64,000 bases of DNA. Origin: VFMC01 sp046331225. Lineage in GTDB: Bacteria; Actinomycetota; Acidimicrobiia; Acidimicrobiales; Ilumatobacteraceae. Positions 1 to 9,102 of the stretch are shown piece after piece (position 1 is the first letter of the stretch; the number at the start of each line of letters is the position of its first letter). The stretch lies in assembly GCA_046331225.1 (NCBI GenBank), contig JAXLRF010000003.1:372001-436000 (forward strand). Reading direction: 5' to 3'. A model generated the notes under the pieces. The model was not told the DNA's origin. It saw only the letters and a list, made by a program, of their open reading frames with translations, and searched no databases. The position numbers and the translations under genes are program-made.

Positions 1-1576
1 TGTCGATCGTGTCCGCCCGCACCCCCGTCTCCTCAGCGAGCACCGACGCGGCGATCGCCGACGGCGCCACACCGAACACCACCCGCCCATCGGCATGAAG
101 CTGCTCCACAGCGGGCCGCAGCGCGGTCGTCTTCCCCGTCCCGGCGGGCCCGACTACGAGCACGACTGGTGCGGTGCCGGCGATCGCTGCGGCCGCTTCC
201 CGCTGTGCGCTCGAGGACTCGATCGGGCAGCGGTCCAGCGTCGCACGGCTCGACTTCGCCTGCGCGGGATCGACACCTCGGCCGGCCCAGTCGAGGACGA
301 ACGCTTCCTCCTCCAGGATCCACCATTGGGTGATCGCCCGATCGGAAGCTGCTTCGGTGATCGGCCGGTCATCACTCAACCTTCGCTCCACCCCGGCAGG
401 TACTGGTGGGCCGAGTTCCATCCCCTGGCCGGCGCCGATGCCATAGCCGAGGACGTCGGCCACTGCGACCACCTCTGCCGCGGTCGCAGCGAGCGTGGTC
501 GGCAAGATCCCGGCGAGCTCGCGGACGATCTCCGCCGGCCGCCATGACGACTGCTGCTCCGACAGGACATCGAGCGCGGCGTACACCACGCCACGTTGAT
601 CGAGCACATCGAAGTCCAACAGGCGGTCGAGTGTGCGGCCGATCACCTCGGCCACCAACTGCTCTGGATCGATACCGAGATCGCGGAGCTGACCGACCCA
701 ACGATCGTGCAGCACGTCGGCGTTCACGGCGTGGTCCTTCGCCGGCCGCGAATCCACCGCCGCCTCCCGCTCGAGCTGCCACCGCTCCCGCGGCGTCGGT
801 TCGCGGCCCATCGTCTGCTCGAACCGATCCAACTTCTCTGATAGCCGCCCGGCGACTGCCTTGGTACGGGTCGAGAACTCATCCACCACGCTTCGGTCGA
901 TGCCCTCGATCTCGGCGATCCCGTTCACGACCGGACCCCACTCCACACCGAGCCGCCGGGTCAGCTCGGCGCGCTCGGCCGCGTGGAACAGCGCGGACAG
1001 GGTGCGCTGATCGCGTTTCAACGTGCGGGCGTCGAGGGCGAGCCAGCGGCCGTCCGGCGACTTCACACGATTCGCCACCACCAGATGTGTGTGCAGCTGC
1101 GGATCCAACGCCCGCGACGTGTGCTGCCGGAACCCCGCCGCGACGATCCCCTCCGCATCCACCACCACGACCTCGCCACCCAACCGGAATCGGGTGTGCG
1201 CGTGCGTCTCGATCCACCCTGCCACCGCCGCGACCGCGGCGTCGTGCGCGGCGAGCACCTCGGCACGCACCCAGTCGTCGCCGACCGCCCACAACACCGA
1301 CACCGACTTCGGTGACGACGCCGTCACATCGAACCCGCGCACCGACCGCTCCGAGAACCCATTCCCTAGCAACCGATCCGGATCGCGAGGATCCAAGCCC
1401 GCCATCAGGGCGAGGAACGCGTCGTCGTCCACCGATCCCGAGAGACCGAGCATCCCGGCGGCCTGGCCGTGCCACATGCCGCGCGGTTCGCCCGCGTCGA
1501 GGTAGTAGTTCGGCAACGCCTCCACGTAGTACGCACCGGCCGTCGCGCCCTTCAACGTCGTCACACGCACCGTCAT
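1..1576 (-). CDS. MobF/TrwC-type conjugative relaxase-helicase, 3' end cut by window
   Basis: Nicks and transfers DNA strands in conjugation. The N-terminal TrwC relaxase domain nicks oriT and the C-terminal part is a RecD-like helicase. From the ATG at 1576 the frame is open for 525 codons to the window edge, so the C-terminus is missing. The relaxase metal-binding histidines are seen as LDPQLHTHL (His162, His164) downstream of GFRQHTSR. A Walker A box GPAGTGKT lies at about residues 476-483, which fits the TrwC relaxase-then-helicase order. GAGG lies about 7 nt before the ATG. Two small DNA-binding proteins precede it on the same strand. It marks an integrative conjugative or mobilizable element continuing to the left. 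The family assignment is firm; whether transfer is functional cannot be judged from this fragment. Confidence 0.93.
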   Translation of the reverse strand, partial: MTVRVTTLKGATAGAYYVEALPNYYLDAGEPRGMWHGQAAGMLGLSGSVDDDAFLALMAGLDPRDPDRLLGNGFSERSVRGFDVTASSPKSVSVLWAVGDDWVRAEVLAAHDAAVAAVAGWIETHAHTRFRLGGEVVVVDAEGIVAAGFRQHTSRALDPQLHTHLVVANRVKSPDGRWLALDARTLKRDQRTLSALFHAAERAELTRRLGVEWGPVVNGIAEIEGIDRSVVDEFSTRTKAVAGRLSEKLDRFEQTMGREPTPRERWQLEREAAVDSRPAKDHAVNADVLHDRWVGQLRDLGIDPEQLVAEVIGRTLDRLLDFDVLDQRGVVYAALDVLSEQQSSWRPAEIVRELAGILPTTLAATAAEVVAVADVLGYGIGAGQGMELGPPVPAGVERRLSDDRPITEAASDRAITQWWILEEEAFVLDWAGRGVDPAQAKSSRATLDRCPIESSSAQREAAAAIAGTAPVVLVVGPAGTGKTTALRPAVEQLHADGRVVFGVAPSAIAASVLAEETGVRADTID

Positions 1577-1661
1577 GTGAACCTCACCGCGACGTCCGTG
1601 CACTCGTCTGTCCTCCGTGGGTGCTCGGTTGGGGAGATCGGTGAGTTCATGACGCGACGCC

Positions 1662-2063
1662 TCAGGACTCGATGCCGAGCGTTAGCTGACCGGTCTCGGC
1701 AGCGACCTTGCGCGTGCGCACCTGAGGACCAAGCCCGACCGCAGACAGGGTCAGACCTTCCGGTACGTCGATGACGTAGCTGCCGGCCTCGAAGAGACCA
1801 CGGTCGTTCTTCGGCTGCGCGGGCGACACGAGGCCCTCATCCCGGAGCCGGTTCAGCGCACGAGCGACGGTGTCCTTGGCGACGCCGAGTGCCGCCGCCA
1901 TCGACCGCACCGACACGTGAGCGATGCGCTCACCCCGCTCGGTCGTCGACCGCAGCAGCATCTCCTCGAACACGAGCCAGGCAGACGGTCCGAGGGCACG
2001 ACGGAGCTCGAGCGAGGCAGCTCCGATCACGAGCGAGATCGGTGACGGTTCAGCCGGCTTCAC
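1662..2063 (-). CDS. winged-helix/HTH DNA-binding regulator of the mobile element
   Basis: 133-aa protein with a helix-turn-helix around residues 53-75 (VRSMAAALGVAKDTVARALNRLRDEGLV), the layout of MarR/GntR-like winged helices and of plasmid replication regulators. No effector or catalytic domain is visible. Its start overlaps the end of the upstream excisionase-like gene by 14 nt and it ends 85 nt before the relaxase start, so the three probably form one operon. A role in controlling excision, replication or transfer of the element is inferred from position only. Confidence 0.75.
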   Translation of the reverse strand: MKPAEPSPISLVIGAASLELRRALGPSAWLVFEEMLLRSTTERGERIAHVSVRSMAAALGVAKDTVARALNRLRDEGLVSPAQPKNDRGLFEAGSYVIDVPEGLTLSAVGLGPQVRTRKVAAETGQLTLGIES

Positions 2064-2328
2064 GGAGGCCTCGCCGATCGAAGCGGACCTCGTTCAGGTT
2101 CACCACGCGACCCGTGGCCTTCAGCTCGTCGAGGGCCCAGCGGGGCACGCGCCTCGATCGCGGGCCGAATGCAATGACCGGCAACCCGGCCGTGCCGCCG
2201 GACTCGAGGTACTCGGTCACCATCTCGTAGACGCGTGTGCGGCCGACACGAAGCTCGTCCGCAGCCTCCATCACCGTGAGCAGTTCGAAGGGATTCGACC
2301 GCTTGTCGTTGTCCTCCGCCGATGACAT
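2050..2328 (-). CDS. excisionase-like MerR/HTH_17 DNA-binding protein
   Basis: 92-aa protein. Residues 15-75 resemble the winged-HTH of excisionases: LTVMEAADELRVGRTRVYEMV, then a wing-like VIAFGPRSRRVPRWALDEL. Such proteins bend DNA at attachment-site arms or repress their own promoter. It is first in the minus-strand operon leading to the relaxase. A phased array of TGTCCGTG-like 10-bp units lies about 70 bp upstream (2396-2435) and is the obvious candidate target. Whether it acts as Xis or as a regulator cannot be decided. Confidence 0.75.
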   Translation of the reverse strand: MSSAEDNDKRSNPFELLTVMEAADELRVGRTRVYEMVTEYLESGGTAGLPVIAFGPRSRRVPRWALDELKATGRVVNLNEVRFDRRGLREAG

Positions 2329-2395
2329 GCGGACCTAGTTACACCGGTGGCATTCCGCACGCAACGCCCCCATTTCTAAGGGTCACGGCCGAGTT

Positions 2396-2435
2396 TGTCC
2401 GTGGTTGTACGTGGATGTCCGTGCTTGTCCGCCGA
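2396..2435. repeat. four phased 10-bp units (TGTCCGTGnn), candidate operator or arm-type site
   Basis: Units read TGTCCGTGGT, TGTACGTGGA, TGTCCGTGCT and TGTCCGCCGA with no gap, followed by degenerate CGTCC copies to about 2450. A 10-bp period places each copy on the same DNA face, as expected for cooperative binding of a small protein. The array lies upstream of the excisionase-like gene at the presumed promoter. It could be an operator, integrase/excisionase arm sites, or replication iterons. Confidence 0.6.
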
Positions 2436-2553
2436 CGTCCAGAACGTCCGCTCGGGTGTGACGAATGTCATGCCGAGCAGTCGTGTGCGCGAAGTCAGGA
2501 CACGGCCGCAGCGATACCCGACGACGGTCCGTCGGGTCGACGCACCCTCCGGA

Positions 2554-3750
2554 TCAGCGCTCGATGGTGACGGCGGTCGCCCACGAGGGCACGGCACTGA
2601 ACACGTGCGCCTCCGGAGCAAGGAGACCGACGACCACCTCGACGGCAGGCGCCTTGAGAGGCCACGGGGTCTCGCCGTCGGTGAGCACCACGATGAGGTC
2701 AGGTCGGTTCCTGACCGATCCGGCGCGTTCGATCGCCGCCGCCATGTCGGTGCCTCCACCGCCGACGAGTTCGACCTTGCCCGTGCGTCGCAGGTCCACT
2801 CGTCGCGCGACCGTGTCGGCTGCCCACACGGCGACCTGCTCGCGTCGCACACCGTACGACCGGATGATCGAGACCGTCTCGGACCAGGCCCGTTCGAGCA
2901 GTTGATCCTCGACGGACGCCGACGTGTCGATCACCACGGCCACGGTCGGTACACCGGTGACGAGCGCCGGCAGCACCACGTTCGGGATACGACGCCGTGA
3001 CGGGCGGCTGTACGTGAAGTCGGTGCGACCGGGCACGGTCCTCGTGAGCGAAGCGCCGACCAGTGTGCGCAGCTGACGGCGCCAGTCGACCTGTGGCGCG
3101 AGGAACCCCGACGCCCATCGGGACCAGCCGCCCGGAACCGTGCCCGCCTGCCGGCCGATCGCTACCGCGACCTGCCTTCGGATCAGGTCCGCCTCGACGG
3201 GCTCGACGCCCGGGGGCAGTGCCGAGTGAACACCGGCACCCCCGGTACCGCGATGGCCGAACTCGTCCGACACGCCGTGAGCACCCTCGCCGCAGTCGGC
3301 TTCCGGCAAGTCGGATCGCGTCCTGTGCAGCAGCTCGCGGTAGTAGTACTCGGCCGCTCGACCGGCGCGAAGTCCGAGCTTCGAGGGCAGCACTCCGTCC
3401 TTCGGCAGCGTCACCCCGTCGCGCCGGAGGTCGTCATTCATCTCCGCATCGCCCGCGATGTTCCAGATCCGCTGGGTCGTGTGGTCCACGAACAAGCGAC
3501 GCGCCCTGCCCGCGTGGTCGCGGACGAGATGCCCGACCTCGTGCAACAGCACACCGGCGACCTCCTCGACGGACCACCCCTGCAAGGTCTCAGGGTCGAT
3601 GTAGAGCCGCCAGCGCTCGTCGACGCCGAACGTACCGAGACCGGGCGACGGGATGGCGGTGAGCGCGTAGAGCGCGACGGCGAGGAAGGGTTGGCGTTCG
3701 GCCGCGAGCAGGCGGGCGGCGGCGAGGCGCCGCTCGTCGTCCGCTCTCAT
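2554..3750 (-). CDS. DUF2201-like putative metallopeptidase with C-terminal VWA domain
   Basis: 398 aa. The N-terminal domain carries a zincin-like HEVGHLVRDH (His70-Glu71-His74) of the DUF2201_N putative metallopeptidase type. The C-terminal domain has a VWA-like MIDAS start DTSAS near residue 275 and a VLTDGE strand near the end. The start is set by a 4-bp ATGA overlap with the upstream MoxR-type ATPase; an open frame reaching 4929 is only read-through. MoxR-VWA pairs are known to remodel or insert cofactors into partner complexes. A peptidase fused to the VWA suggests the ATPase may license cleavage, which is inference. It is last in a four-gene overlapping operon. Confidence 0.85.
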   Translation of the reverse strand: MRADDERRLAAARLLAAERQPFLAVALYALTAIPSPGLGTFGVDERWRLYIDPETLQGWSVEEVAGVLLHEVGHLVRDHAGRARRLFVDHTTQRIWNIAGDAEMNDDLRRDGVTLPKDGVLPSKLGLRAGRAAEYYYRELLHRTRSDLPEADCGEGAHGVSDEFGHRGTGGAGVHSALPPGVEPVEADLIRRQVAVAIGRQAGTVPGGWSRWASGFLAPQVDWRRQLRTLVGASLTRTVPGRTDFTYSRPSRRRIPNVVLPALVTGVPTVAVVIDTSASVEDQLLERAWSETVSIIRSYGVRREQVAVWAADTVARRVDLRRTGKVELVGGGGTDMAAAIERAGSVRNRPDLIVVLTDGETPWPLKAPAVEVVVGLLAPEAHVFSAVPSWATAVTIER

Positions 3751-4856
3751 CCCGGACCGGCGAGCCGGTCGAGCAAACCGGCCTCGCGGAGCACGGGCGC
3801 AACGATCGCGAGTGCTTCCCGCGGCGGAATCGCTCCCGCTGGCCGGAGCTCGACCAGCGGGCGCATCACGGCGACCGCGAGGTCGACCTGTCCGCTGCCG
3901 ACGGCCGAGGCGATGGCGTGCCACGCAGCAACCCAACGTTCGGGCGTCGCATCGGCACGGACGGCGGCGACAATGCTCGACAGCGCGGCGTACGCCCGAT
4001 CGCCACGCTCGGGCATTCGGAACGACGACGGATCCCGAAGCGCTTCCTCGGGATCGATCAGGCCGGCCTCGTCGACCCATGCCCGATACTCCAGAGCGGC
4101 GCCGGGACCGACGCATCCTGCAAGCAACACTGCTGCGAGCGACGGACCTCCCTCGAGAAGATCGTTCGCCCCGAGCAGGGTGGAGGCCATGGTCCACGAA
4201 CGCGGCGACGGCCACGCCCGTCCGGCGGTCGTCGCGTCGTCGGGCAGTTTCGAAAGCAGTCCCGGCCGGCCGACGAGGAACGCGCCGATGCGAGCGCGAT
4301 GGGTGCTCGCTGCTGCCTGAACGGCACCCTCGGCGAGTGGTCGGATCGGTGGGACAGGCCATCCAGACAACGATCCCTCCGCCCACGTGCGGGCGTCCGT
4401 CGACCAGTCGAGGTGACAGAACCGGTTCGCGAGCGGCGGGGCCAGCTCCCAGCCGTCTGCCGCCTGGTCGGGCGGATTCGCCGCCGCAACCACCATCACC
4501 TCCTCCGGGAGTTGCAGGTCGCCCACATGCCGCTCGAGCACGACGCGCAACAGTGCAGCCTGCACCGCCGGAGGCGCGGTCGAGAGCTCGTCGAGAAACA
4601 GCACACCTCGTCCTTCGGCCGCCAACCGCTCGGCCCACATGGGCGGCGCGAATCGCACCGACCGCTCGTCGACCACCGGGAGGCCACCGAAGTCCGACGG
4701 TTCGCGGATGCTCGCGATGACGACCTCGACCGGGAGCTCTGATCGGGTCGCCATCGCGCTGATCGCCGACGTCTTGCCCGTGCCTGGTCCTCCCCACAGG
4801 ATGACCGGGACGCGCGCTGCGAGCGACGTGGCGAGCGCGTCGAGGGTGGGGGTCAT
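3747..4856 (-). CDS. MoxR-type AAA+ ATPase
   Basis: 369 aa. AAA+ core with Walker A GGPGTGKT (22-29), Walker B LFLDEL (86-91), a sensor-1-like AAANPPD and an arginine-rich lid. The C-terminal half is a helical extension without a recognised domain. MoxR ATPases act with VWA proteins as chaperone-like assemblers. Here the partner is the next gene, overlapped by ATGA. The upstream repeat-protein gene overlaps this start by ATGA as well, so the genes appear translationally coupled and probably made in fixed ratios. Confidence 0.9.
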   Translation of the reverse strand: MTPTLDALATSLAARVPVILWGGPGTGKTSAISAMATRSELPVEVVIASIREPSDFGGLPVVDERSVRFAPPMWAERLAAEGRGVLFLDELSTAPPAVQAALLRVVLERHVGDLQLPEEVMVVAAANPPDQAADGWELAPPLANRFCHLDWSTDARTWAEGSLSGWPVPPIRPLAEGAVQAAASTHRARIGAFLVGRPGLLSKLPDDATTAGRAWPSPRSWTMASTLLGANDLLEGGPSLAAVLLAGCVGPGAALEYRAWVDEAGLIDPEEALRDPSSFRMPERGDRAYAALSSIVAAVRADATPERWVAAWHAIASAVGSGQVDLAVAVMRPLVELRPAGAIPPREALAIVAPVLREAGLLDRLAGPG

Positions 4857-6847
4857 GGGCAGTCCTCCGAATCGATGAAGCCGCGGCCGATCGCGAGCTC
4901 GCTGACACGTGGTGGCGAGGCCGAACCACGCTGGACCAACGTGACGTGAGAGGCGGACGACGTGATGACGATGGTCACGGTCTCGCCCGCACTCGCACGC
5001 ATCGCGGTTGTGGGTTGATCATCACCGGACTGGCTGAACCCGGCGAGGATCTGCACGTTCCGTCCTGCGGTGAATGCGAAGCCGACCGTGCCGTCGCCGT
5101 CCCGGCCGACTGCCAGCGCGGCGTCTTCGATCACGCACCGGTCGTCGTAAGACACCAGCGCCGTGCGCTTCAGGGTGTCGGGAAGTGACTCGATCTGCGC
5201 AGCCGCCTTCTCTGCAGATCGCTCTGGCGGATCACTCGTGACGCTGCCAATGACGCTCACCACCACCGCAAGCGACCCCCCGATGATCACCGGAGCCGCT
5301 CGTTTGAGGAAGGCCGCACCGTTTGGCCGCCAGCGTGCTGCGACGGAGAGCGCGGGATCGTCGAGCGTTCGGCGGGCCGTCGCGGCGACTTGCCGATCGG
5401 CGTCGAACACCAACTCCTGTAGCAACGAGCGCCATCGGAACGACGCCGCGCGCCGGCGCACCGCAACGTGCGAGTCGCTCGCCATCGCCCTCAGCGAGGG
5501 ATAGCCGAGCGATTGGTGCTGATGGGTCCAGCGCTCGCGCCCGCGCCACAAGGGTGACAACAGTCCCTCACGTCTGGCCTCGTCCTCGAATGCGGCCACC
5601 ACGGAGCGCGTGATGTCGGGGTTGCCACGACAGGTGATCGGATCGAAGTTGGGGTCACCGGTCCCACCGCCCAACGCCAGCCACGCCAACGCTGCGTCGC
5701 GTTCGTCCTCGTCAAGGTCGGGGTGCTGGGCGGCGCGCCGCACCACCCACACTGGGGTCGCCGGATCGACGAGCTTCGCACGTGCCATCTCGACCGGCGC
5801 GGCCGGATGTCCGGTCGCTTGCCCTCGCACGTACGGGTCGGGAGATCGAACGAGGTGCTCGATCGCCCACGGCGGCGCCGCGGGATTGGTCGCGAGCGCC
5901 AGCAGCACAGGCGGCGCAGTGTTGAGCCGTTGTGCGAACTCCGGGACGTCTTCGCGTCGAGCGAGCACCTCGCTCACGGACCACGCGCGTTCACGCGAGG
6001 TCAACTGACGGATCGTGCGTCGACCGATGTTCGGATTCGACGCGATTGCACACGCAACGTCCCACGGTGCAGACGTCGACCACCACCAGAGCAACAGCTG
6101 ATTCTGCTCTCGTGCAGCGACGACTCGCCGAATCACGCGATGCCGCCGGAAGCGAAGCCGACGAGGTACCCGTGATCCGGGTTCGGCAGCAGCGACGACG
6201 GCGGCTCGGGCCCACACATGACCGCGACGAGCGATCGCGCGTCGATCGACCGGTGAGAGATCTGCCCGTCCACCTACCGCCTCTTGCACGTCGCGATCTG
6301 CGTCGCGCGACAACTTGACGAGATCTCGCCGCTCGAACCGGCACGTGCGGGCAAGGTGCTGCCGCATCCACGGGGGTAGCTCGCTGAACACCTCGGCGAA
6401 GGTGCGATGATCGATCGAACCGCCGGCCGCCCACCACCACGTTGTCCTGTCCTTCAGCAGACGTCGAGTGACCGTGGGGTCGGCAACGTGGAGGCGCAGC
6501 TGCTCATGCAGGCGGGTCGAGTCGACGCCGGAGCGCAATAGGCCCAGCAACGCGTCGAGGTCGAACTGCTGGTGACGGAACACTGCGCGTCGGACCGTTC
6601 TTGCCGAGTCCCACGCAAGCGTGGTCTTGAGATCGGTGTCGAGGTTCTGGCTCATCGCCACGGCCCGCCGGACGCAAGGTGCGCGGTGCGAAGCGAGTCC
6701 TCGAACGATCGATTCCGGCGTCGATGGGTTCACCGCTACGAGACAGAGGGTCGATAGGTCATCGGTTCGTGTCAGCGCGGCGAGTACGTCCGCATCTGTG
6801 GACGTGGCGGCAGTCCTCCGCGACTCGAGTGCGACCGGCCCGATCAC
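4853..6847 (-). CDS. membrane-anchored LRV/HEAT-repeat protein, paralogue A
   Basis: 664 aa from a GTG that overlaps the previous stop as GTGA. This start gives the same N-terminal length as its paralogue, whereas the open frame to 7042 does not. About 500 residues are repeats of the leucine-rich-variant/HEAT kind (for example NPAAPPWAIEHLVRSPDPYV), presumed cytoplasmic. They contain GDPNFDPITCRGNP, shared with the paralogue. One hydrophobic segment (about 520-541) follows, then a ~120-residue presumed extracytoplasmic domain ending in a Cys-Pro. No enzyme motif is seen. With its paralogue, the ATPase and the peptidase-VWA it may act as sensor or scaffold. Confidence 0.8.
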   Translation of the reverse strand: MIGPVALESRRTAATSTDADVLAALTRTDDLSTLCLVAVNPSTPESIVRGLASHRAPCVRRAVAMSQNLDTDLKTTLAWDSARTVRRAVFRHQQFDLDALLGLLRSGVDSTRLHEQLRLHVADPTVTRRLLKDRTTWWWAAGGSIDHRTFAEVFSELPPWMRQHLARTCRFERRDLVKLSRDADRDVQEAVGGRADLSPVDRRAIARRGHVWARAAVVAAAEPGSRVPRRLRFRRHRVIRRVVAAREQNQLLLWWWSTSAPWDVACAIASNPNIGRRTIRQLTSRERAWSVSEVLARREDVPEFAQRLNTAPPVLLALATNPAAPPWAIEHLVRSPDPYVRGQATGHPAAPVEMARAKLVDPATPVWVVRRAAQHPDLDEDERDAALAWLALGGGTGDPNFDPITCRGNPDITRSVVAAFEDEARREGLLSPLWRGRERWTHQHQSLGYPSLRAMASDSHVAVRRRAASFRWRSLLQELVFDADRQVAATARRTLDDPALSVAARWRPNGAAFLKRAAPVIIGGSLAVVVSVIGSVTSDPPERSAEKAAAQIESLPDTLKRTALVSYDDRCVIEDAALAVGRDGDGTVGFAFTAGRNVQILAGFSQSGDDQPTTAMRASAGETVTIVITSSASHVTLVQRGSASPPRVSELAIGRGFIDSEDCP

Positions 6848-8847
6848 GCGCAACCGCTCCCGTCGATGGACCCCGTCGCGTGAACGAGGCTGAGCTCGAT
6901 CGTCTCGAGTCGTGTTGCCTCGTCCTGCGGCGCGATCTTGACCACGTGCTTCGCTTCGCCGACTGCCAATGGGATGACTGCAGTCTGTCGAACCGCGATG
7001 GCTTGAGGCTCGAGGTCGTCCACTTTCACGATCCGGTTCCACTCATCGACGACGTCGAGGGTGATCAGAAGACCTCCATCGTCACGGGTTGTGACGAGCA
7101 CGCCGTCCAGCCAGCACGAATCGAGAAGCCTTCCTGGATACCGCGAAAGGAGATCGGTCAGCCCCGTCAGATCGGACGAGGCACCTGGCTTCGACGCACC
7201 GACGTCCTCGGTCGGCGCCTCACTTGTCGGCACGTAGTAGGGCGGATCTGGCCGCTGAGCCGGCTCGACCAACACCGTGACGAGCCAGAGTCCGAACGGA
7301 ACCGCAGCCAGGAGCCACCAGGGGCGACGGCCGATCGGCGGTGGTGTCAGCAGCGCTCGGACGCCGGACTGGGCCGCCGTGGTCTGCGCGCGCTGGCTCA
7401 CGGCGGGAATCTCGTCCCAACGGAGTTCGGCGAGCGTGTCGGCGAGAAGGTACGAGGCCGCCACTGATCTGACGCCGGGGTGCGGATCGTGAGCGAGCTC
7501 GAACAGCCGGTGATTCCCCAGAGGACCTCGTCCCGCGCGCGCTCGTGCCCGCCACAGGACGGACTCGAGACCATTGAGCCGCAGTTCCGCGTCGTACGCG
7601 TCCGATGCCGAGCTTTCGGGGTTCGGGGAGCCCGTGCACATGACCGGATCGAACGTCGGGTCGCCGACGCAGCCCCCGAGTGTGATCCACGAAAGCGCGA
7701 TATCGCGTTCATCGTCGGTGAGCGACGGGTGGCTCGCCAACCTTCGAAGCAGCCACGCCGGTTGTTCCGGATCAGCGAGCAGCGCTCGCACCCGTTCCGG
7801 TGGTGTGGTCGGGTGTGATTCGGCGAGGCCTCGGACGTACGGATCGCGAACCGTGCCCAACCCCCCGACCACGTCGGCAGGCGCCGCAGGGTTCGAAGCC
7901 AGTGCGAACTGCACCGGTGCGGATGCCCCCAACACGTTCACGATGCGGGAGACATCCGTGCGTCGTGCCAGGGCCTCGCGCACCGACCAGAAGGATGCTC
8001 GTCTCGCGAGCCGCCGCTGGACGTGCAACGGCAGGCGCGGGTTGGCCGCCAATGCGCGGGCCACGTCCCAGTCGGGCTGTCGGGCCCAGAAGCTGAGAAC
8101 GAGGCGGTTGCGCTCGAACCGGGCAGCCCGACGGCGCACGACGCGGTGCGAGCGGAACCGAGCGAGACTCCGCAAGGCTGTTCCCGGCGCATCGCCCAAC
8201 GCCGCTGCTGAGGCCCACACGCCACCAAGGCGGACGATCCGTCGGCGCATCGAATTCGTCAGATGGGGGTTCGACGCAAGCGACTCCTGCACCAGTCGAT
8301 CCGGGTTTCGAGCCAGCGCCACGGCGGACCGGCCGTCGAACCGACAGGTGTTTGCGAGCATCCGTACGGACCAATCGGGGAGCTGGTGCAGTTCGTTCCG
8401 AACCGTCTCTCGATCGAGCACGCCACCGCAGGCCAGGGTGACCGTGGCGGGGTCACGAACGAGCGCTGCCGTTGCCATCGGGTCGTCCAGCACACGGCGG
8501 AGGCGATCCTCCAACCTCGGGCTCCACCAACCACGACGACGAAGTTCGACAAGCGTCGACACCGCCAGCTCGTGTGTGATGTGGGTTGCCCGTCGAACGT
8601 GCCGACTCGGATCGAGCGCCAGCTGTTCGATCAGGTCGGCGGCCAGGTCGGCGCGCCTCGCGACGACCCGGCGAACGCAGTCGGCTGGATGTTGAGCGAG
8701 ACTCGCAACGACAGCAGCCGATGTCGCCCTGCTCCCAGCCACAAGGCACACCACACCCAGATCGTCGGCCGTGGCGAGTCGCTCCAACTCGACGGCATCG
8801 TCACTCGTCGCCGTGCGGCGCCGCATGTCAGCGAAGTCCGATCGCAT
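6844..8847 (-). CDS. membrane-anchored LRV/HEAT-repeat protein, paralogue B
   Basis: 667 aa, first gene of the four-gene operon. ATG at 8847 is preferred over 8883 because it aligns residue for residue with paralogue A (MRSDFADMRRR against VIGPVALESRR) and has AGGAC upstream. Repeats such as NPAAPADVVGGLGTVRDPYVRGLAESHP fill residues 1-500. One transmembrane segment (WWLLAAVPFGLWLVTVLV, about 509-526) precedes a ~140-residue outer domain ending GSGCA. The signature GDPTFDPVMCTGSP matches paralogue A. The outer domains are much more divergent than the repeats, suggesting different ligands (inference). Confidence 0.8.
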   Translation of the reverse strand: MRSDFADMRRRTATSDDAVELERLATADDLGVVCLVAGSRATSAAVVASLAQHPADCVRRVVARRADLAADLIEQLALDPSRHVRRATHITHELAVSTLVELRRRGWWSPRLEDRLRRVLDDPMATAALVRDPATVTLACGGVLDRETVRNELHQLPDWSVRMLANTCRFDGRSAVALARNPDRLVQESLASNPHLTNSMRRRIVRLGGVWASAAALGDAPGTALRSLARFRSHRVVRRRAARFERNRLVLSFWARQPDWDVARALAANPRLPLHVQRRLARRASFWSVREALARRTDVSRIVNVLGASAPVQFALASNPAAPADVVGGLGTVRDPYVRGLAESHPTTPPERVRALLADPEQPAWLLRRLASHPSLTDDERDIALSWITLGGCVGDPTFDPVMCTGSPNPESSASDAYDAELRLNGLESVLWRARARAGRGPLGNHRLFELAHDPHPGVRSVAASYLLADTLAELRWDEIPAVSQRAQTTAAQSGVRALLTPPPIGRRPWWLLAAVPFGLWLVTVLVEPAQRPDPPYYVPTSEAPTEDVGASKPGASSDLTGLTDLLSRYPGRLLDSCWLDGVLVTTRDDGGLLITLDVVDEWNRIVKVDDLEPQAIAVRQTAVIPLAVGEAKHVVKIAPQDEATRLETIELSLVHATGSIDGSGCA

Positions 8848-9102
8848 GCTCTCGTCCTGCCTGCGGATGACGGCTGGGTCCATCGGAGAGTCATCGTATG
8901 GATTCGCGCAAATCTTGAGAACGCCGTTCAGGGGCGCTGATCGACAACCCGACCGGGTTAGGCCGTGCGCCGACGGCTCATCGATGCCGAGTGCGCGACA
9001 TCGGCAGGGCTCGACTCCCGAACCACGAGCGACGAACGATCACATTCGTTGTGGCGCGTTCATGCCGCTCGATGGTCTTCGAGGTGTGAGGATTCGCACG
9101 GC
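8848..9102. promoter_or_regulatory. divergent promoter region between repeat-protein operon and sigma gene
   Basis: The 255-bp gap separates the minus-strand operon from the plus-strand sigma/ectodomain pair, so both promoters should lie here. A small inverted repeat AACGA-N6-TCGTT (about 9037-9053) is visible. No convincing -10/-35 pair or leaderless TAnnnT box was found, unlike most core genes in the window. Confidence 0.35.

Noticed and set aside
2554..4929. A 791-codon open frame covering the peptidase-VWA gene and running through the MoxR gene
   Set aside because: The upstream part is antiparallel-frame read-through of the MoxR gene with Arg-rich composition. The real start is the ATG in the 4-bp overlap at 3750.
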